Part shown: positions 28,466 through 38,042 of the stretch, one piece after another
Position numbering within the stretch: position 1 is the first letter of the stretch
How the letters are laid out: each line of letters begins with the position of its first letter
From: Tamlana crocina
GTDB lineage: Bacteria > Bacteroidota > Bacteroidia > Flavobacteriales > Flavobacteriaceae
Assembly (NCBI GenBank): GCA_040429635.1
Contig: CP158972.1
Location: 2,366,001-2,430,000 of the forward strand
DNA length: 64,000 nt
Direction: 5' to 3'
Position numbers and translations under genes: made by a program
The notes under the pieces: model-generated
Told to the model about the DNA's origin: nothing
Databases searched by the model: none
The model's input: the letters and a program-made list of their open reading frames with translations, nothing else

Positions 28466-28971
28466 TATGAAATGCTATTTTTTAATGCGATTACTGATAA
28501 AAGAGTGTCTTTAACTACTTCTGTGTCATTTTTATCTATGTCATCAAAACAGTTAGTGATGCCTTCTGTTTCACAAATTTCATCTATACTTTTATCAAAT
28601 ATTTTGGGCGTTTTTATTAAAGCCTGTATTTCATTTTTATAAAAATGTTTATTAAAAACACCGATGTTTCCAGCCAAAGAAAGTAATACACCTTCCAAGT
28701 AAAGTTTGAAAATATCTGAATTTTTTGGTCTTGAAAAGAAAGCTGTTCTTTCAGTCTTTTTTACTGCAATACCTTTGATGTTAAATTGTGAAATGAGAGA
28801 TATAACATTATCTCTATGCCAATTAAGAATTTCAGCTGAATTTTGCTTAAATGAAAATACAGAAGGACTTTTATAAACAAAATTAAAGCCTTCATTTTCT
28901 TCATTTATTATAACTATTGCAACCCGACCTAATCCTTTTTGTACACTACAGTTTATGCCTAAATAGTTCAT
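28465..28971 (-). CDS. Hypothetical protein, possible RNase-H-fold (DUF3010-like)
   Basis: 168 residues, no membrane segment. The opening MNYLGINCSVQKGLGRVAIVII and the later GIAVKKTE...KLYLEGVLLSLAG pattern resemble small RuvC/RNase-H-fold proteins such as DUF3010, but the first acidic residue expected in an active nuclease is Asn here. I am not sure of the family. It lies 52 nt after the DUF262/HNH gene and is translationally coupled to the kinase, so these small genes probably act together. Confidence 0.6.
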   Translation of the reverse strand: MNYLGINCSVQKGLGRVAIVIINEENEGFNFVYKSPSVFSFKQNSAEILNWHRDNVISLISQFNIKGIAVKKTERTAFFSRPKNSDIFKLYLEGVLLSLAGNIGVFNKHFYKNEIQALIKTPKIFDKSIDEICETEGITNCFDDIDKNDTEVVKDTLLSVIALKNSIS

Positions 28972-29023
28972 TTATTTTTTTTAATATATTTTTTATGCTT
29001 AAAAAGCAGTCTAATTTTATACG

Positions 29024-31108
29024 TTATACAGCCTCTACTTGTTCTTCAAATGCTTGTTCAATCAATTCCATTATGTAGTCTAAATCACTAAGATTTTCTA
29101 ATCCTACTTCAACATCACCATTACCCCATCTACCTAAACCAGATACATCTTTACAAATACCTTTCGGGTCTTTAATACGGTCAAATTCAGTGTTCAATGA
29201 AAGGCGTAATCTTTTCTTTTGAGGAACTACATCAACGAAATTTGTTTGTGCTTTAAATGCTATGTAGAGCTTTTTAAATTCCACTCTTACCGAAGCATCT
29301 AAATTTAAAACTCGTTTTTCAAGATTCTTGTATAATTCTAACATATCACCTTGTAAGTGGTCATAATGTTCAATGTTATAAACCGCTTGTTCTTTGGTAG
29401 TTTCAGGCTCTTTGTATAACTCTAATCTTTCATTAGATAAATTAGGCTTTTGCCATACTGTACAGGCTCTTTCAGCTAATTTGGAAGCTCTTTTAAGAAT
29501 AGCATCTTCATTCCAAGTTGTAGCTTCTCTTACTGAGGCATTCAAAAACAAAGGACTTGTATCAAAACCACCTTCAATAGATTTTTTATCCGCAAATGGT
29601 CTATCCGATAATTCTGAATTATATCCGGTTAACGACAGATTACCCAACGAATGCAGATATTTGTCTTTTACTCTTTCCCAATTCTCTCCAAGTTCTTGTT
29701 TCCATTGTGGAGATACATTTGGGTTCTGAGGTAAAATGTGTTCTATTGTATAGTTTTCAGCATTAACCAATTCTTTTCGTTTCCAGTTTTCAAGTGATTC
29801 CAGTAAATAATTTCTTGACCTGAAATTATAAACATCTTTAACCTGTAATTCCTTGGTAAATTCAGCATCCGAAGGAAAACGCCTGTAACCATCCATTAAC
29901 AAGAATGCAGCTTTAACTGATTCCAAATAGGTTTCTCTTTTTATTCGTTTGTAAAGAGTAGCAAAAGTTTTATTGAGGCTGTTTGTTGGAATACCGCAAA
30001 TTGCTCTTCTAAACACATAGTTTGAAACCAAGGATATTATTTCAATAAACTCATCTTTATTTATTTGTTCTTCCTCAAAATCACCATATACAGCCAATAA
30101 GAAAGGATATGATGTATCTATTTTAAGCTTTGTTATCTCTTTTAATTTTTTAGCTATATCGGTGTCTTGTTCCTTTAATAATGCTATACGGACATAGAAT
30201 TTTGAATATCTGTGTAAACTCTTAATTGCATCTTCAATAGATTTAAAACCATTTTTAGAATTTAAGAAGCGTTTATAGGTCTCATAAACAAGATTGATTT
30301 TAGGAATTGATGATTCCTTCATTGTAAGGTAATCACGGATAAACCAAGCAAGAGCACCAATATTCTCTCCAAAGCTTTGTTCCATTGGATACCAATACTT
30401 TTCATAAAGTACATTTTGCAGCTCTAACGGCTGACCCATCAGAATATAATTACGTATTAAATCGGCTTGTGATAAATCTAAACCTGTTGAGTTTAAACTT
30501 TCAAAAATTAGCTGAGGATTGTCTTTGTCTCTTTCAAGTATAACATCAACTATAATCAACTTTTTGATACCGTGATAAATGGCCTGAACATTTTCAGAGT
30601 GAAACTTACCTTTAAAGAATTGATAGTTTTCCAATACTCTTTTACTGTATTCTCCATCAATATCAATTTCATCAATGAGTTTTGTAAATGTGGTTTTGTC
30701 CTTACGAGTTAAAAGCAACTTAAACTTAGAGTCATCCTTTCTATGTTTATTCACTAAATATGTTTCTTGTATCTCTTCCCAAGTCTCATCTTCTAACGAA
30801 ACATCTTCGTGTTCCTTCAAGTAATGAATTAAAGCAAGAAGCATTAAAGAAACAGTAGTCAGTCTTTGTTGACCATCTATTACAAGCAATTCAGGCACAC
30901 TGGTAATTGGAGAGTTACCTGGTTTAAAATAAACTATTGAGCCTATGAAATGAGAAAGCTCTGTAACATCATTACCAACTCTTAAAATATCATCAAATAA
31001 TTGCTGACATTGCTTTATTTGCCAAGAGTAAGTTCTTTGGTAAATTGGTATTGTAAACTGTTTTTTGCCGTCTAATAAGCTTAATAGTTGTGCTTGTGTT
31101 GCTTCCAT
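29024..31108 (-). CDS. DUF262/DUF1524 (GmrSD-like) protein with C-terminal DUF5655-like domain
   Basis: 694 residues. The N-terminal DUF262 part (about 5-220) contains PIYQRTYSW (21-29) and the nucleotide-binding DGQQR (79-83). The DUF1524 HNH-type nuclease region follows (about 400-555) with EHILPQNPNV and a later GNLSLTGYNSELSD. The C-terminal ~120 residues look like DUF5655. GmrSD enzymes use NTP hydrolysis to cut modified phage DNA, and single-chain versions are common in defence islands. The gene starts 20 nt after the Argonaute stop, so the two are co-transcribed. It may be an independent type IV restriction enzyme or the nuclease partner of the Argonaute. Confidence 0.88.
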   Translation of the reverse strand: MEATQAQLLSLLDGKKQFTIPIYQRTYSWQIKQCQQLFDDILRVGNDVTELSHFIGSIVYFKPGNSPITSVPELLVIDGQQRLTTVSLMLLALIHYLKEHEDVSLEDETWEEIQETYLVNKHRKDDSKFKLLLTRKDKTTFTKLIDEIDIDGEYSKRVLENYQFFKGKFHSENVQAIYHGIKKLIIVDVILERDKDNPQLIFESLNSTGLDLSQADLIRNYILMGQPLELQNVLYEKYWYPMEQSFGENIGALAWFIRDYLTMKESSIPKINLVYETYKRFLNSKNGFKSIEDAIKSLHRYSKFYVRIALLKEQDTDIAKKLKEITKLKIDTSYPFLLAVYGDFEEEQINKDEFIEIISLVSNYVFRRAICGIPTNSLNKTFATLYKRIKRETYLESVKAAFLLMDGYRRFPSDAEFTKELQVKDVYNFRSRNYLLESLENWKRKELVNAENYTIEHILPQNPNVSPQWKQELGENWERVKDKYLHSLGNLSLTGYNSELSDRPFADKKSIEGGFDTSPLFLNASVREATTWNEDAILKRASKLAERACTVWQKPNLSNERLELYKEPETTKEQAVYNIEHYDHLQGDMLELYKNLEKRVLNLDASVRVEFKKLYIAFKAQTNFVDVVPQKKRLRLSLNTEFDRIKDPKGICKDVSGLGRWGNGDVEVGLENLSDLDYIMELIEQAFEEQVEAV

Positions 31109-31128
31109 ATATTTTTAAATCTTTATCC

Positions 31129-33228
31129 TTATAAAAACCAAAGGTTATCTTTTCCAAATTCGGGTATTTCGTTACCGTCAAAGTGTGGTAGCATTTCTGC
31201 AACCATTTCAGGGTATTTAATGGTAACTGGTAAATTCTGTTGTCGTACCGATTTCCAATACATTCTACTGAATTGATATACTTGGTCTATGAGTTCTCTA
31301 ACTGTTTTAAAATCATCAACCAATTCTTTTTGAGTGCAGTAGATTTTTAGTTTTATCGGGAATGGGAAACCATCATAATAATTAAAATTATTATTACTGT
31401 AACGAGTATTGTTGAACAATAGAAACTTGTTGTAACCTATATTGATGTATGTTCCACTTAATGGCATTAAATCCTTCCAGTTTAAATCGAATGCCACAAT
31501 ATCAGAGGTTTCTGTTTTATTAATAGATACAATGAATACCGGAATGCTTAATCCTAAACGTTTCAAACCATTTTCAATAGGTTCTAATTCTGCTCTACCC
31601 ATTGTCTTGTAGAAATGAATTACCAATCGTTTTATTTCAGGATTTAGTGCTGCATACTCTTTTACGGCTCTTATGATAGAACCTGCTAACTCTTTGGTTT
31701 GGTCTTGTTGGAAACATTCAAAACGGTTAAATCTTCCGTTATTAGAAAAACTGAATGCACTCCCAATGTATTTAATATCGAAATCAGGGTTTTTAAACGC
31801 ACCTACACCAATTACTAATTCTTTCTTTATGGTATTATCCAAACGCCAAGGAATACCGTTTAATTTGGCTAATATGGCTATGGCAATGTTGGGTAAGCTA
31901 AAGTAATATTTGTCGTTGGTCATTACTTTTTCAGCATCTATCACCTGAGAGGAAATTCCCTTTTTGAGTAATAGTTCTTTCAGTCTGTAATAAATCTTTC
32001 TCCTGGACTTATCGGGTGAGTTTTTAGAAAACGGACTGATGTAAATTGCTATGTATTGAATATCGGGTTCAAAATGCTTTTCTGTTACTTTATGGTAGAT
32101 TTCAGACCAAGGATTTTCTTTATCCTCAAACATTATACTAAATCCCTTTTCTGTATGGTAAGGTGTATGAATGAATTTTGATAAGCCTCCAAATCCTCTT
32201 TCCGTACCTTTAAAGAAGCCGTCCATTTTCTTAGCCACTTGATAATCATCTTTATGAAAAATGAAAAAGAAATGAATATTGGAAGTATCGCTAAAATCAA
32301 AAGGACCGTGATTTTTCATACCGTTCATTGGAACAATGTCAGTATTGCCTTCTCCAAACAATAACTGATTGCTATTGCTTTTTACTCTCCCCATCTTGAT
32401 TTCCTCTACTGGAATAAAGCCATTGGAATTGATAGGGATAAGCTTTTTAAATGCTTCGGTATTTAGATAGGTATTATAAAAGAAGTCGATAGCATCCTTG
32501 AATTTTTTGTATTTGTTGGACTTATCGGGTGCTTCCGTGGTTTCTCCTAATGCATCACGAGTATTGAAATTCCATACAGGAAATACTTGGTCGTAAGCTC
32601 TTTTACCTGCATTTGGCAATTCATCAAACCTATACAGCCCATTATCAAAGATTACCCAATTAAACGCTGTTGGTGAAACGGACTCTTGTAATACTTCTAC
32701 TGATTGTTTATAGACTTTAGAAATACCTTCAAAGGTTACGAGTAAATCCAGTTGTTTTGTTACTGTCTTGAACTGTACTTTCAGCGAATAGCGGTCGAAT
32801 AAATTAAATTGTCCTGTTCTATCTGATTTTTTACTTGGTAGCCAAACTTCTGTATCGCTGATAAAATTAGGTTTGACCAAAAAGCCTTGCCCTTTGAAAT
32901 ATTCGTGTATTAAGTAATTGTAATACCGTTTTAATATGGAAACCGATAAAGCCGAATTATGCACAAAGTATGAGCGTTCTTCTCCGTTTTCATCATCTTT
33001 AACCTCATAGCGTGGATTTACTGCTTTGGTAACTGGATAAAAACCTTCTACTTCTTTTGTGAATGATGTGCAATAATGCTCCTGTTCCCCAAACTTCTCA
33101 ATAACCTCATCAGGTACTAATCTATGATTTATCCTTGATAGGGTTTCATCTTCTACGTTAGTAAAGTAGAGTGTTAGTTCTTCCTGCGGATGGTTAAAGG
33201 TTAGGATGTTGAAACAGTGATTTTGCAT
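31129..33228 (-). CDS. Prokaryotic Argonaute, long form, catalytically degenerate PIWI
   Basis: 699 residues. N-terminal and linker/PAZ-like part about 1-310, MID about 315-455, PIWI about 456-699. The MID pocket has Tyr413/Tyr414, Lys417 and Gln428 (KIYYRLKELLLKKGISSQV), the usual set for binding a guide 5' phosphate. PIWI hallmarks: LPNIAIAILAKLNGIPW, SGTYINIGYNKFLLFNNTRY and LPVTIKYPEMVAEML. The slicer tetrad is missing. The first Asp position reads VIGVGAF (Gly476) and the RDG of the third Asp reads HFYK (539-541). It should bind guide and target without cutting, like other inactive long Argonautes. It lies 15 nt after hsdR and 20 nt before the HNH gene, inside a type I restriction operon. 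Confidence 0.88.
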   Translation of the reverse strand: MQNHCFNILTFNHPQEELTLYFTNVEDETLSRINHRLVPDEVIEKFGEQEHYCTSFTKEVEGFYPVTKAVNPRYEVKDDENGEERSYFVHNSALSVSILKRYYNYLIHEYFKGQGFLVKPNFISDTEVWLPSKKSDRTGQFNLFDRYSLKVQFKTVTKQLDLLVTFEGISKVYKQSVEVLQESVSPTAFNWVIFDNGLYRFDELPNAGKRAYDQVFPVWNFNTRDALGETTEAPDKSNKYKKFKDAIDFFYNTYLNTEAFKKLIPINSNGFIPVEEIKMGRVKSNSNQLLFGEGNTDIVPMNGMKNHGPFDFSDTSNIHFFFIFHKDDYQVAKKMDGFFKGTERGFGGLSKFIHTPYHTEKGFSIMFEDKENPWSEIYHKVTEKHFEPDIQYIAIYISPFSKNSPDKSRRKIYYRLKELLLKKGISSQVIDAEKVMTNDKYYFSLPNIAIAILAKLNGIPWRLDNTIKKELVIGVGAFKNPDFDIKYIGSAFSFSNNGRFNRFECFQQDQTKELAGSIIRAVKEYAALNPEIKRLVIHFYKTMGRAELEPIENGLKRLGLSIPVFIVSINKTETSDIVAFDLNWKDLMPLSGTYINIGYNKFLLFNNTRYSNNNFNYYDGFPFPIKLKIYCTQKELVDDFKTVRELIDQVYQFSRMYWKSVRQQNLPVTIKYPEMVAEMLPHFDGNEIPEFGKDNLWFL

Positions 33229-33243
33229 AATGGTATAAGGCTT

Positions 33244-36204
33244 TTATTTATTCACATTCGAGCTGTTTTGATTGTTTTGTTGATTCCATATTTTATCGAA
33301 TACGAAGTCTAAATATTGACGCTTAAAGTCAGGGTCATCAGTAAATTTCTTGTACAAGACTGTATACTGAAATATCACATCTTGCATTAAATCTTCAACT
33401 TTCTTATCGGAAGTAATTTTTGCATTTTGTTTATCACTATTCTTTACTGCATTAACTGTATCCTCATCACGAGCAAAGTCTGCTGGTAATTGCTCAAACA
33501 AAAAGTTTTTCACCTTATCATCATCTGTCCAATTATCAATACCAAACTTTGTATTAAAGTCGTTTATAATAGCATCTAATTCATTAAATCCAAGTTCACC
33601 CTTTTTACCTTTCATTACAGGCGGTGTAGGGTCTAATTCCTCTTCTCCCTTTAATTTAATATCTTCTTGGGTGGTACGAGTAAGTCTATAACTATCTAAA
33701 TCTATTGCTTCTAAAATTCCCTTAGCTAAATCTTCAATTTCTTCAGGTTTTATTTTGGGTATCAAAAATTTTAAAAACCAATATAATCGTTCCCAATAGG
33801 CATTATTAAATGATAACAACTTTGAGAGAAAAGCATAGGTTCTAAAAAAGGATTTTGCTTTTACATAAAAATCAATTTGAGCATCTTCTCCCAATTGATT
33901 TTTAAACTCTGCAACGCACTTATCAATAATAGGGTCTAATTCTTGTCTGTCGGCTTCTTTAAAGTATAAATCTGTAAAATTCACAACATCATCTTGAGAG
34001 TACACTTGTGCATTATCTAAAGCATCTTGCAAATCGTTTAGCTTATTGGCATCTGTTTCTTCACTAAGTACTGTTGTAGTATAAAATGGCTCAAAAGCTT
34101 TTTTAATATCTTCTGTAGTGTTAAAAAAGTCCATTACAAAAGTATCTTCCTTATAAGGCTTGTAGGCTCTGTTTAATCTTGATAAGGTTTGAACGGCTTG
34201 TACATCTGCTAATTTTTTATCTACATACATTGTATGTAATAAAGGTTGGTCAAAACCTGTTTGAAATTTATTGGCTACTATTAAAAAGCGGTATTCTTTT
34301 TTCTTGAACTCGTTTGGTATATCATTACTTGGAAATCCATTTAATTTGGCTTCGTCCATTTCTACACCATCTATTTCTTTAGTACCTGAAAATGCTACTA
34401 TTGCTTTGTATGGTGAATTAATTTCTTTTAGATATTCCTTAAACGCTTGATAGTAGAGGATGGCATTTTTTATACTTTTACAAACGACCATAGCTTTAGC
34501 CTGACCATTTATTTGCCTTCTAATATCGGAATGGAAATGGTCTAACATAATTTTAGACTTTTCCATTATAGAAAATGGGTGGCTTTCTACATAGGCCCTT
34601 AATTTTTTATTGGCCTGTCGTGTTTCAAACTCTGGATTATCTTCTACCGCTTTATCTAATTTGTAGTAAGATTGGTATGTCGTATAGTTTTTAAGCACAT
34701 CAAGAATAAACTCTTCCTCAATAGCTTGTTTCATTGTATAATTATCAAAAGCCTTAAATTTTCCTTCTGTATTTTGTGTACCAAAAGTTTCCAAGGTTTT
34801 GTTTTTGGGTGTGGCTGTAAACGCAAAATAGCTGCCGTTTTTTAGCATTTTACGGTTTTCTATCAATTCGTTGATAAGGTCTTCAGAAGTTGGTGGTTCT
34901 TGTTCTTCACCGTAAGGGATTTCTTTTTCTGATAGCACCCAATTCATTTTACTTGCGGTTTCACCACTTTGGCTGCTATGAGCTTCATCAATAATAATCG
35001 CAAACTTTTTAGCTTGTAGGGTTCCTATTTCATCCATAATGAAAGGGAATTTTTGAACCGTTGTTACGATGATTTTTTTACCATCTTCTAAAGCCTGTTT
35101 TAATTGACGGCTTCCTTTGTCTATGGCTTCAACTACGCTACTAACCTGAGCAAATTGTTTGATATTGTCTCTAATTTGTTTATCTAAAACCCTACGGTCT
35201 GTAACCACAATAACACTATCAAATACCGTTTCTGTATTCGTGGTATCGTGCAAGCTCACTAATTGGTGGGCTAACCAAGTAATAGAATTGGATTTACCAG
35301 AACCTGCTGAATGTTGTATTAGGTATTTTTGCCCAACACCATTTTCTTTGGCGTGATGCAATAATTTTTTAACTGCTCTTAACTGGTGGTATCTTGGGAA
35401 AATTAATTTGCGTTTTACCTTTCCTGTATCTTCATCTTTTTCTTCTACGATTTGAGCATAATTTTCTAAGATGTTACTAAAACTGTCTTTTGTTAGAATA
35501 TCTTTCCAGAGGTAATCTGTTTTTAAACCTTGCTCGTTTACAGGGTTTCCTGCTCCGTCATTGTTTCCTTTATTGAATGGCAAAAAGAATGTTTTGGTAC
35601 TGTTTAGGTGCGTGGTCATATACACCAAATCTGCATCTACTGCAAAGTGAACCATACATCTACCAAATGCGAATAAAGGTTCTTTAGGGTCTCTATCTGT
35701 TTGGTATTGGCGAATGGCATTTTTTACATTTTGACCTGTCCATTGGTTCTTTAACTCAAAAGTACTTACAGGCAAGCCGTTTATAAATATCACCATATCT
35801 AAAGAGTTGCTATTTTCTTTACTGTAATAGAGTTGCCTCGTTACAGAAAAGATATTGCCGTTGTAAAGCTTTTGAGCCTTCTCGTTTAAGTGTGAGGTTG
35901 GTTTTTTATAGTAGAGTTGTACTCTTAAATCCAAATCTTTAATACCATTGCGAAGTATTTCTATAATGCCTTTTTGACGAATTTGGTCTGTCAATCGCTT
36001 TATAAACTTATGTTCCCCTCTTTTTAGGATGGTTTCATAGGCATTGGGTTGAGTGTCTGCTAAAAATTGAAACAACAATTTTTTATTAATGCAAAGGTTT
36101 CTATCGTAATCTGCACTATAACTTGGTTTATATCCATTATGGTCTATCAAATGTTTTTCTATGATAGTTTCTAAGCCTTTTTCTGATGTATCGGATGTAT
36201 GCAT
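33244..36204 (-). CDS. hsdR: Type I restriction enzyme R subunit HsdR
   Basis: 986-residue motor and nuclease subunit. The N-terminal PD-(D/E)xK nuclease core is visible as MVIFINGLPVSTFELKNQW (Glu and Lys near 148-150). The helicase has Walker A HSAGSGKSNSI near 300-310, the DEAH-box IIDEAHSSQSG near 405, the motif III-like FTATP, and the motif VI region QTLSRLNRAY. With HsdM and HsdS it translocates and cuts DNA lacking the host methylation. All core motifs look intact. It sits 25 nt after RhuM and 15 nt before the Argonaute gene. Confidence 0.96.
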   Translation of the reverse strand: MHTSDTSEKGLETIIEKHLIDHNGYKPSYSADYDRNLCINKKLLFQFLADTQPNAYETILKRGEHKFIKRLTDQIRQKGIIEILRNGIKDLDLRVQLYYKKPTSHLNEKAQKLYNGNIFSVTRQLYYSKENSNSLDMVIFINGLPVSTFELKNQWTGQNVKNAIRQYQTDRDPKEPLFAFGRCMVHFAVDADLVYMTTHLNSTKTFFLPFNKGNNDGAGNPVNEQGLKTDYLWKDILTKDSFSNILENYAQIVEEKDEDTGKVKRKLIFPRYHQLRAVKKLLHHAKENGVGQKYLIQHSAGSGKSNSITWLAHQLVSLHDTTNTETVFDSVIVVTDRRVLDKQIRDNIKQFAQVSSVVEAIDKGSRQLKQALEDGKKIIVTTVQKFPFIMDEIGTLQAKKFAIIIDEAHSSQSGETASKMNWVLSEKEIPYGEEQEPPTSEDLINELIENRKMLKNGSYFAFTATPKNKTLETFGTQNTEGKFKAFDNYTMKQAIEEEFILDVLKNYTTYQSYYKLDKAVEDNPEFETRQANKKLRAYVESHPFSIMEKSKIMLDHFHSDIRRQINGQAKAMVVCKSIKNAILYYQAFKEYLKEINSPYKAIVAFSGTKEIDGVEMDEAKLNGFPSNDIPNEFKKKEYRFLIVANKFQTGFDQPLLHTMYVDKKLADVQAVQTLSRLNRAYKPYKEDTFVMDFFNTTEDIKKAFEPFYTTTVLSEETDANKLNDLQDALDNAQVYSQDDVVNFTDLYFKEADRQELDPIIDKCVAEFKNQLGEDAQIDFYVKAKSFFRTYAFLSKLLSFNNAYWERLYWFLKFLIPKIKPEEIEDLAKGILEAIDLDSYRLTRTTQEDIKLKGEEELDPTPPVMKGKKGELGFNELDAIINDFNTKFGIDNWTDDDKVKNFLFEQLPADFARDEDTVNAVKNSDKQNAKITSDKKVEDLMQDVIFQYTVLYKKFTDDPDFKRQYLDFVFDKIWNQQNNQNSSNVNK

Positions 36205-36229
36205 AAATAGCGATTTCTTGTTGTACTGA

Positions 36230-37273
36230 TTAATCGTCTTTTGATTTCTTTCCTTTTTTTAATCCCTTTACCATTTTATCAAAATCAGATTCTATTTTTT
36301 GGGTTTTGTTAAACTTGTCGTATTCTGAATAGGCTTTGTTTTCGGCTTGCTTCTTTGATTTCTTCCCTAAGCCTTCCAACACTTTATATTCGTTAAATGC
36401 TAAGAACTTATTGACACTTAATGCCAATTGCTCCATAGTAAAGGTGTTTTCTCTTTCTATTAAGCCTTCTATGTAATCAAAATACCCTGTTACGGTACGC
36501 TCCAATTGTTTGATTTCTTTTTCTTGCAGGTAATTTTTTGCAATACTTGTGTCAGATTTTAAGATTCTACCATCAGGTGCATTTTTCCAAGTGGTTAAAC
36601 CCATATTTTCTTTATTACTGTCGGCTTTTAAATAAATAATTTCGGCTGCTGTTTTGCCAGTAATGGCAAAGTGAAATTTATTTTGAACCGTAGCATAGAA
36701 TTTTTTCGTGATGGGCGATTGTGGGTCGTAATCAATACTACATTCGGCAAAAATATCGGTTACTTGTTGGTATATTCTGCGTTCGCTGGCACGTATGGAA
36801 CGAACACGCTCCAATAACTCCCTGAAATAATCTTTACCAAAAACAGTTTTACCTTGTTTTAGGCGTTCATCATCTATGGCAAAACCTTTAATTATGTATT
36901 CCTTTAAGGTTTTGGTAGCCCAAATACGAAATTGTGTTGCCTTGGTAGAATTAACCCTGTATCCTACAGAAATGATAGCATCAAGGTTATAAAACTCAAT
37001 ATTCCGTTTTACCTCTCTTTCTCCCTCTTTTTGAACTTGTGCATATTTTGCACTTGTTGCGTTTTTTTCTAACTCACCTTCTATATAAATATTTTTAAGG
37101 TGCTTGGTTACTACGGTTCTATCTACTCCAAATAAATCGGCTATTTTCTGTTGCGTTAACCAAACGGTTTCATTTTGAACGTATATTTCGATACGTACCT
37201 CACCACTCGGTGCGGTGTATAAAATAAACTCGCTTAGTTCATCACTTGGTTTTATGGGCTTATTACTTGACAT
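36230..37273 (-). CDS. RhuM family protein
   Basis: 347 residues from ATG 37273 (MSSNKPIKPSDEL); the longer frame starts with TTG and would overlap hsdS. The N-terminal winged-helix-like part (VWLTQQKIADLFGVDRTVVTKHL) is followed by the conserved RhuM core (EREVKRNIEFYNLDAIISVG, YRVNSTKATQFRIWATKTL) and a Lys-rich tail. RhuM proteins are frequent passengers between hsdS and hsdR in type I loci. Their role is not established; some are linked to Fic/toxin-like or DNA-binding functions. Confidence 0.88.
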   Translation of the reverse strand: MSSNKPIKPSDELSEFILYTAPSGEVRIEIYVQNETVWLTQQKIADLFGVDRTVVTKHLKNIYIEGELEKNATSAKYAQVQKEGEREVKRNIEFYNLDAIISVGYRVNSTKATQFRIWATKTLKEYIIKGFAIDDERLKQGKTVFGKDYFRELLERVRSIRASERRIYQQVTDIFAECSIDYDPQSPITKKFYATVQNKFHFAITGKTAAEIIYLKADSNKENMGLTTWKNAPDGRILKSDTSIAKNYLQEKEIKQLERTVTGYFDYIEGLIERENTFTMEQLALSVNKFLAFNEYKVLEGLGKKSKKQAENKAYSEYDKFNKTQKIESDFDKMVKGLKKGKKSKDD

Positions 37274-37277
37274 ATTT

Positions 37278-38039
37278 TTAATCGATTTCGTGTTTATCGA
37301 ATTGGGAATTTCCCTCAATTACTAATTCTTCCGTTTCTTTTAAATCATCATTCAAATCCTTATTGATGATTTCAATTTGACCTAAAACACAAGTTTCAAT
37401 TAAAGAGTCTTTATATTCCTTAATTAAACCTCTTTTTCTATCTATTTTTCCAAATAACATTTCATACCTCTTCATTAAAAGGTTCAATTGTTTCAGTTTA
37501 TTATCAATGAAATTTACAATCGCATCCTGCTCTTCTTTTGGAGGAACAATAGAAGGTATGCAGTAAAACTTGTCAGGGTATAATCTTAGCCTACTATCAA
37601 TAATACCAGTCGATGTACGCTTAAATTCAGCTTTATATTTTTCAGTTTTATATAGATAGTGGTAATATTTAGGATTGAATTCAATTGAGTTATTCAATTT
37701 GAAAACACAATATGCCGGACTAACAATTCCATTGAATTTTGAAATACCTAAACTTCCGTTCCAAGCAAGCATAATATTCATAACCAAATTACCTTCCCGA
37801 ACGATTTTATAGCCCTCTAATGAGGAAGCATTAGTAAGGTTGTCTTTTTCTTCATCTACTGATTCTCTTTTTGGACGGATACCTGTGTATTGCGAAACAG
37901 ACAATAATTCTTCTAATCCAGTTTCGCTCTTATCATTTAATTCCTCAAAAATGAAACGAGTTTTTCTAACAGACCAATGAGAGGGAATTTCACCTAACCA
38001 ATCATACTTTGTAGTTTTATATGCTTTATATTTTCTCAT
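37278..38039 (-). CDS. hsdS: Type I restriction specificity subunit HsdS, half-size
   Basis: 253 residues, about half of a normal HsdS. It has a single target-recognition domain (about 12-165, WLGEIPSHWSVRKTRFIFEE to LYPDKFYCIPSIVPP) and one conserved helical spacer (KEEQDAIVNFIDNKLKQLNLL to about 225). Ordinary subunits have two of each. Half-size subunits are known to dimerise and then recognise a symmetric, interrupted sequence. No second recognition domain or frameshifted remnant lies beside it. It follows hsdM by 3 nt. Confidence 0.93.
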   Translation of the reverse strand: MRKYKAYKTTKYDWLGEIPSHWSVRKTRFIFEELNDKSETGLEELLSVSQYTGIRPKRESVDEEKDNLTNASSLEGYKIVREGNLVMNIMLAWNGSLGISKFNGIVSPAYCVFKLNNSIEFNPKYYHYLYKTEKYKAEFKRTSTGIIDSRLRLYPDKFYCIPSIVPPKEEQDAIVNFIDNKLKQLNLLMKRYEMLFGKIDRKRGLIKEYKDSLIETCVLGQIEIINKDLNDDLKETEELVIEGNSQFDKHEID

Positions 38040-38042
38040 TAC

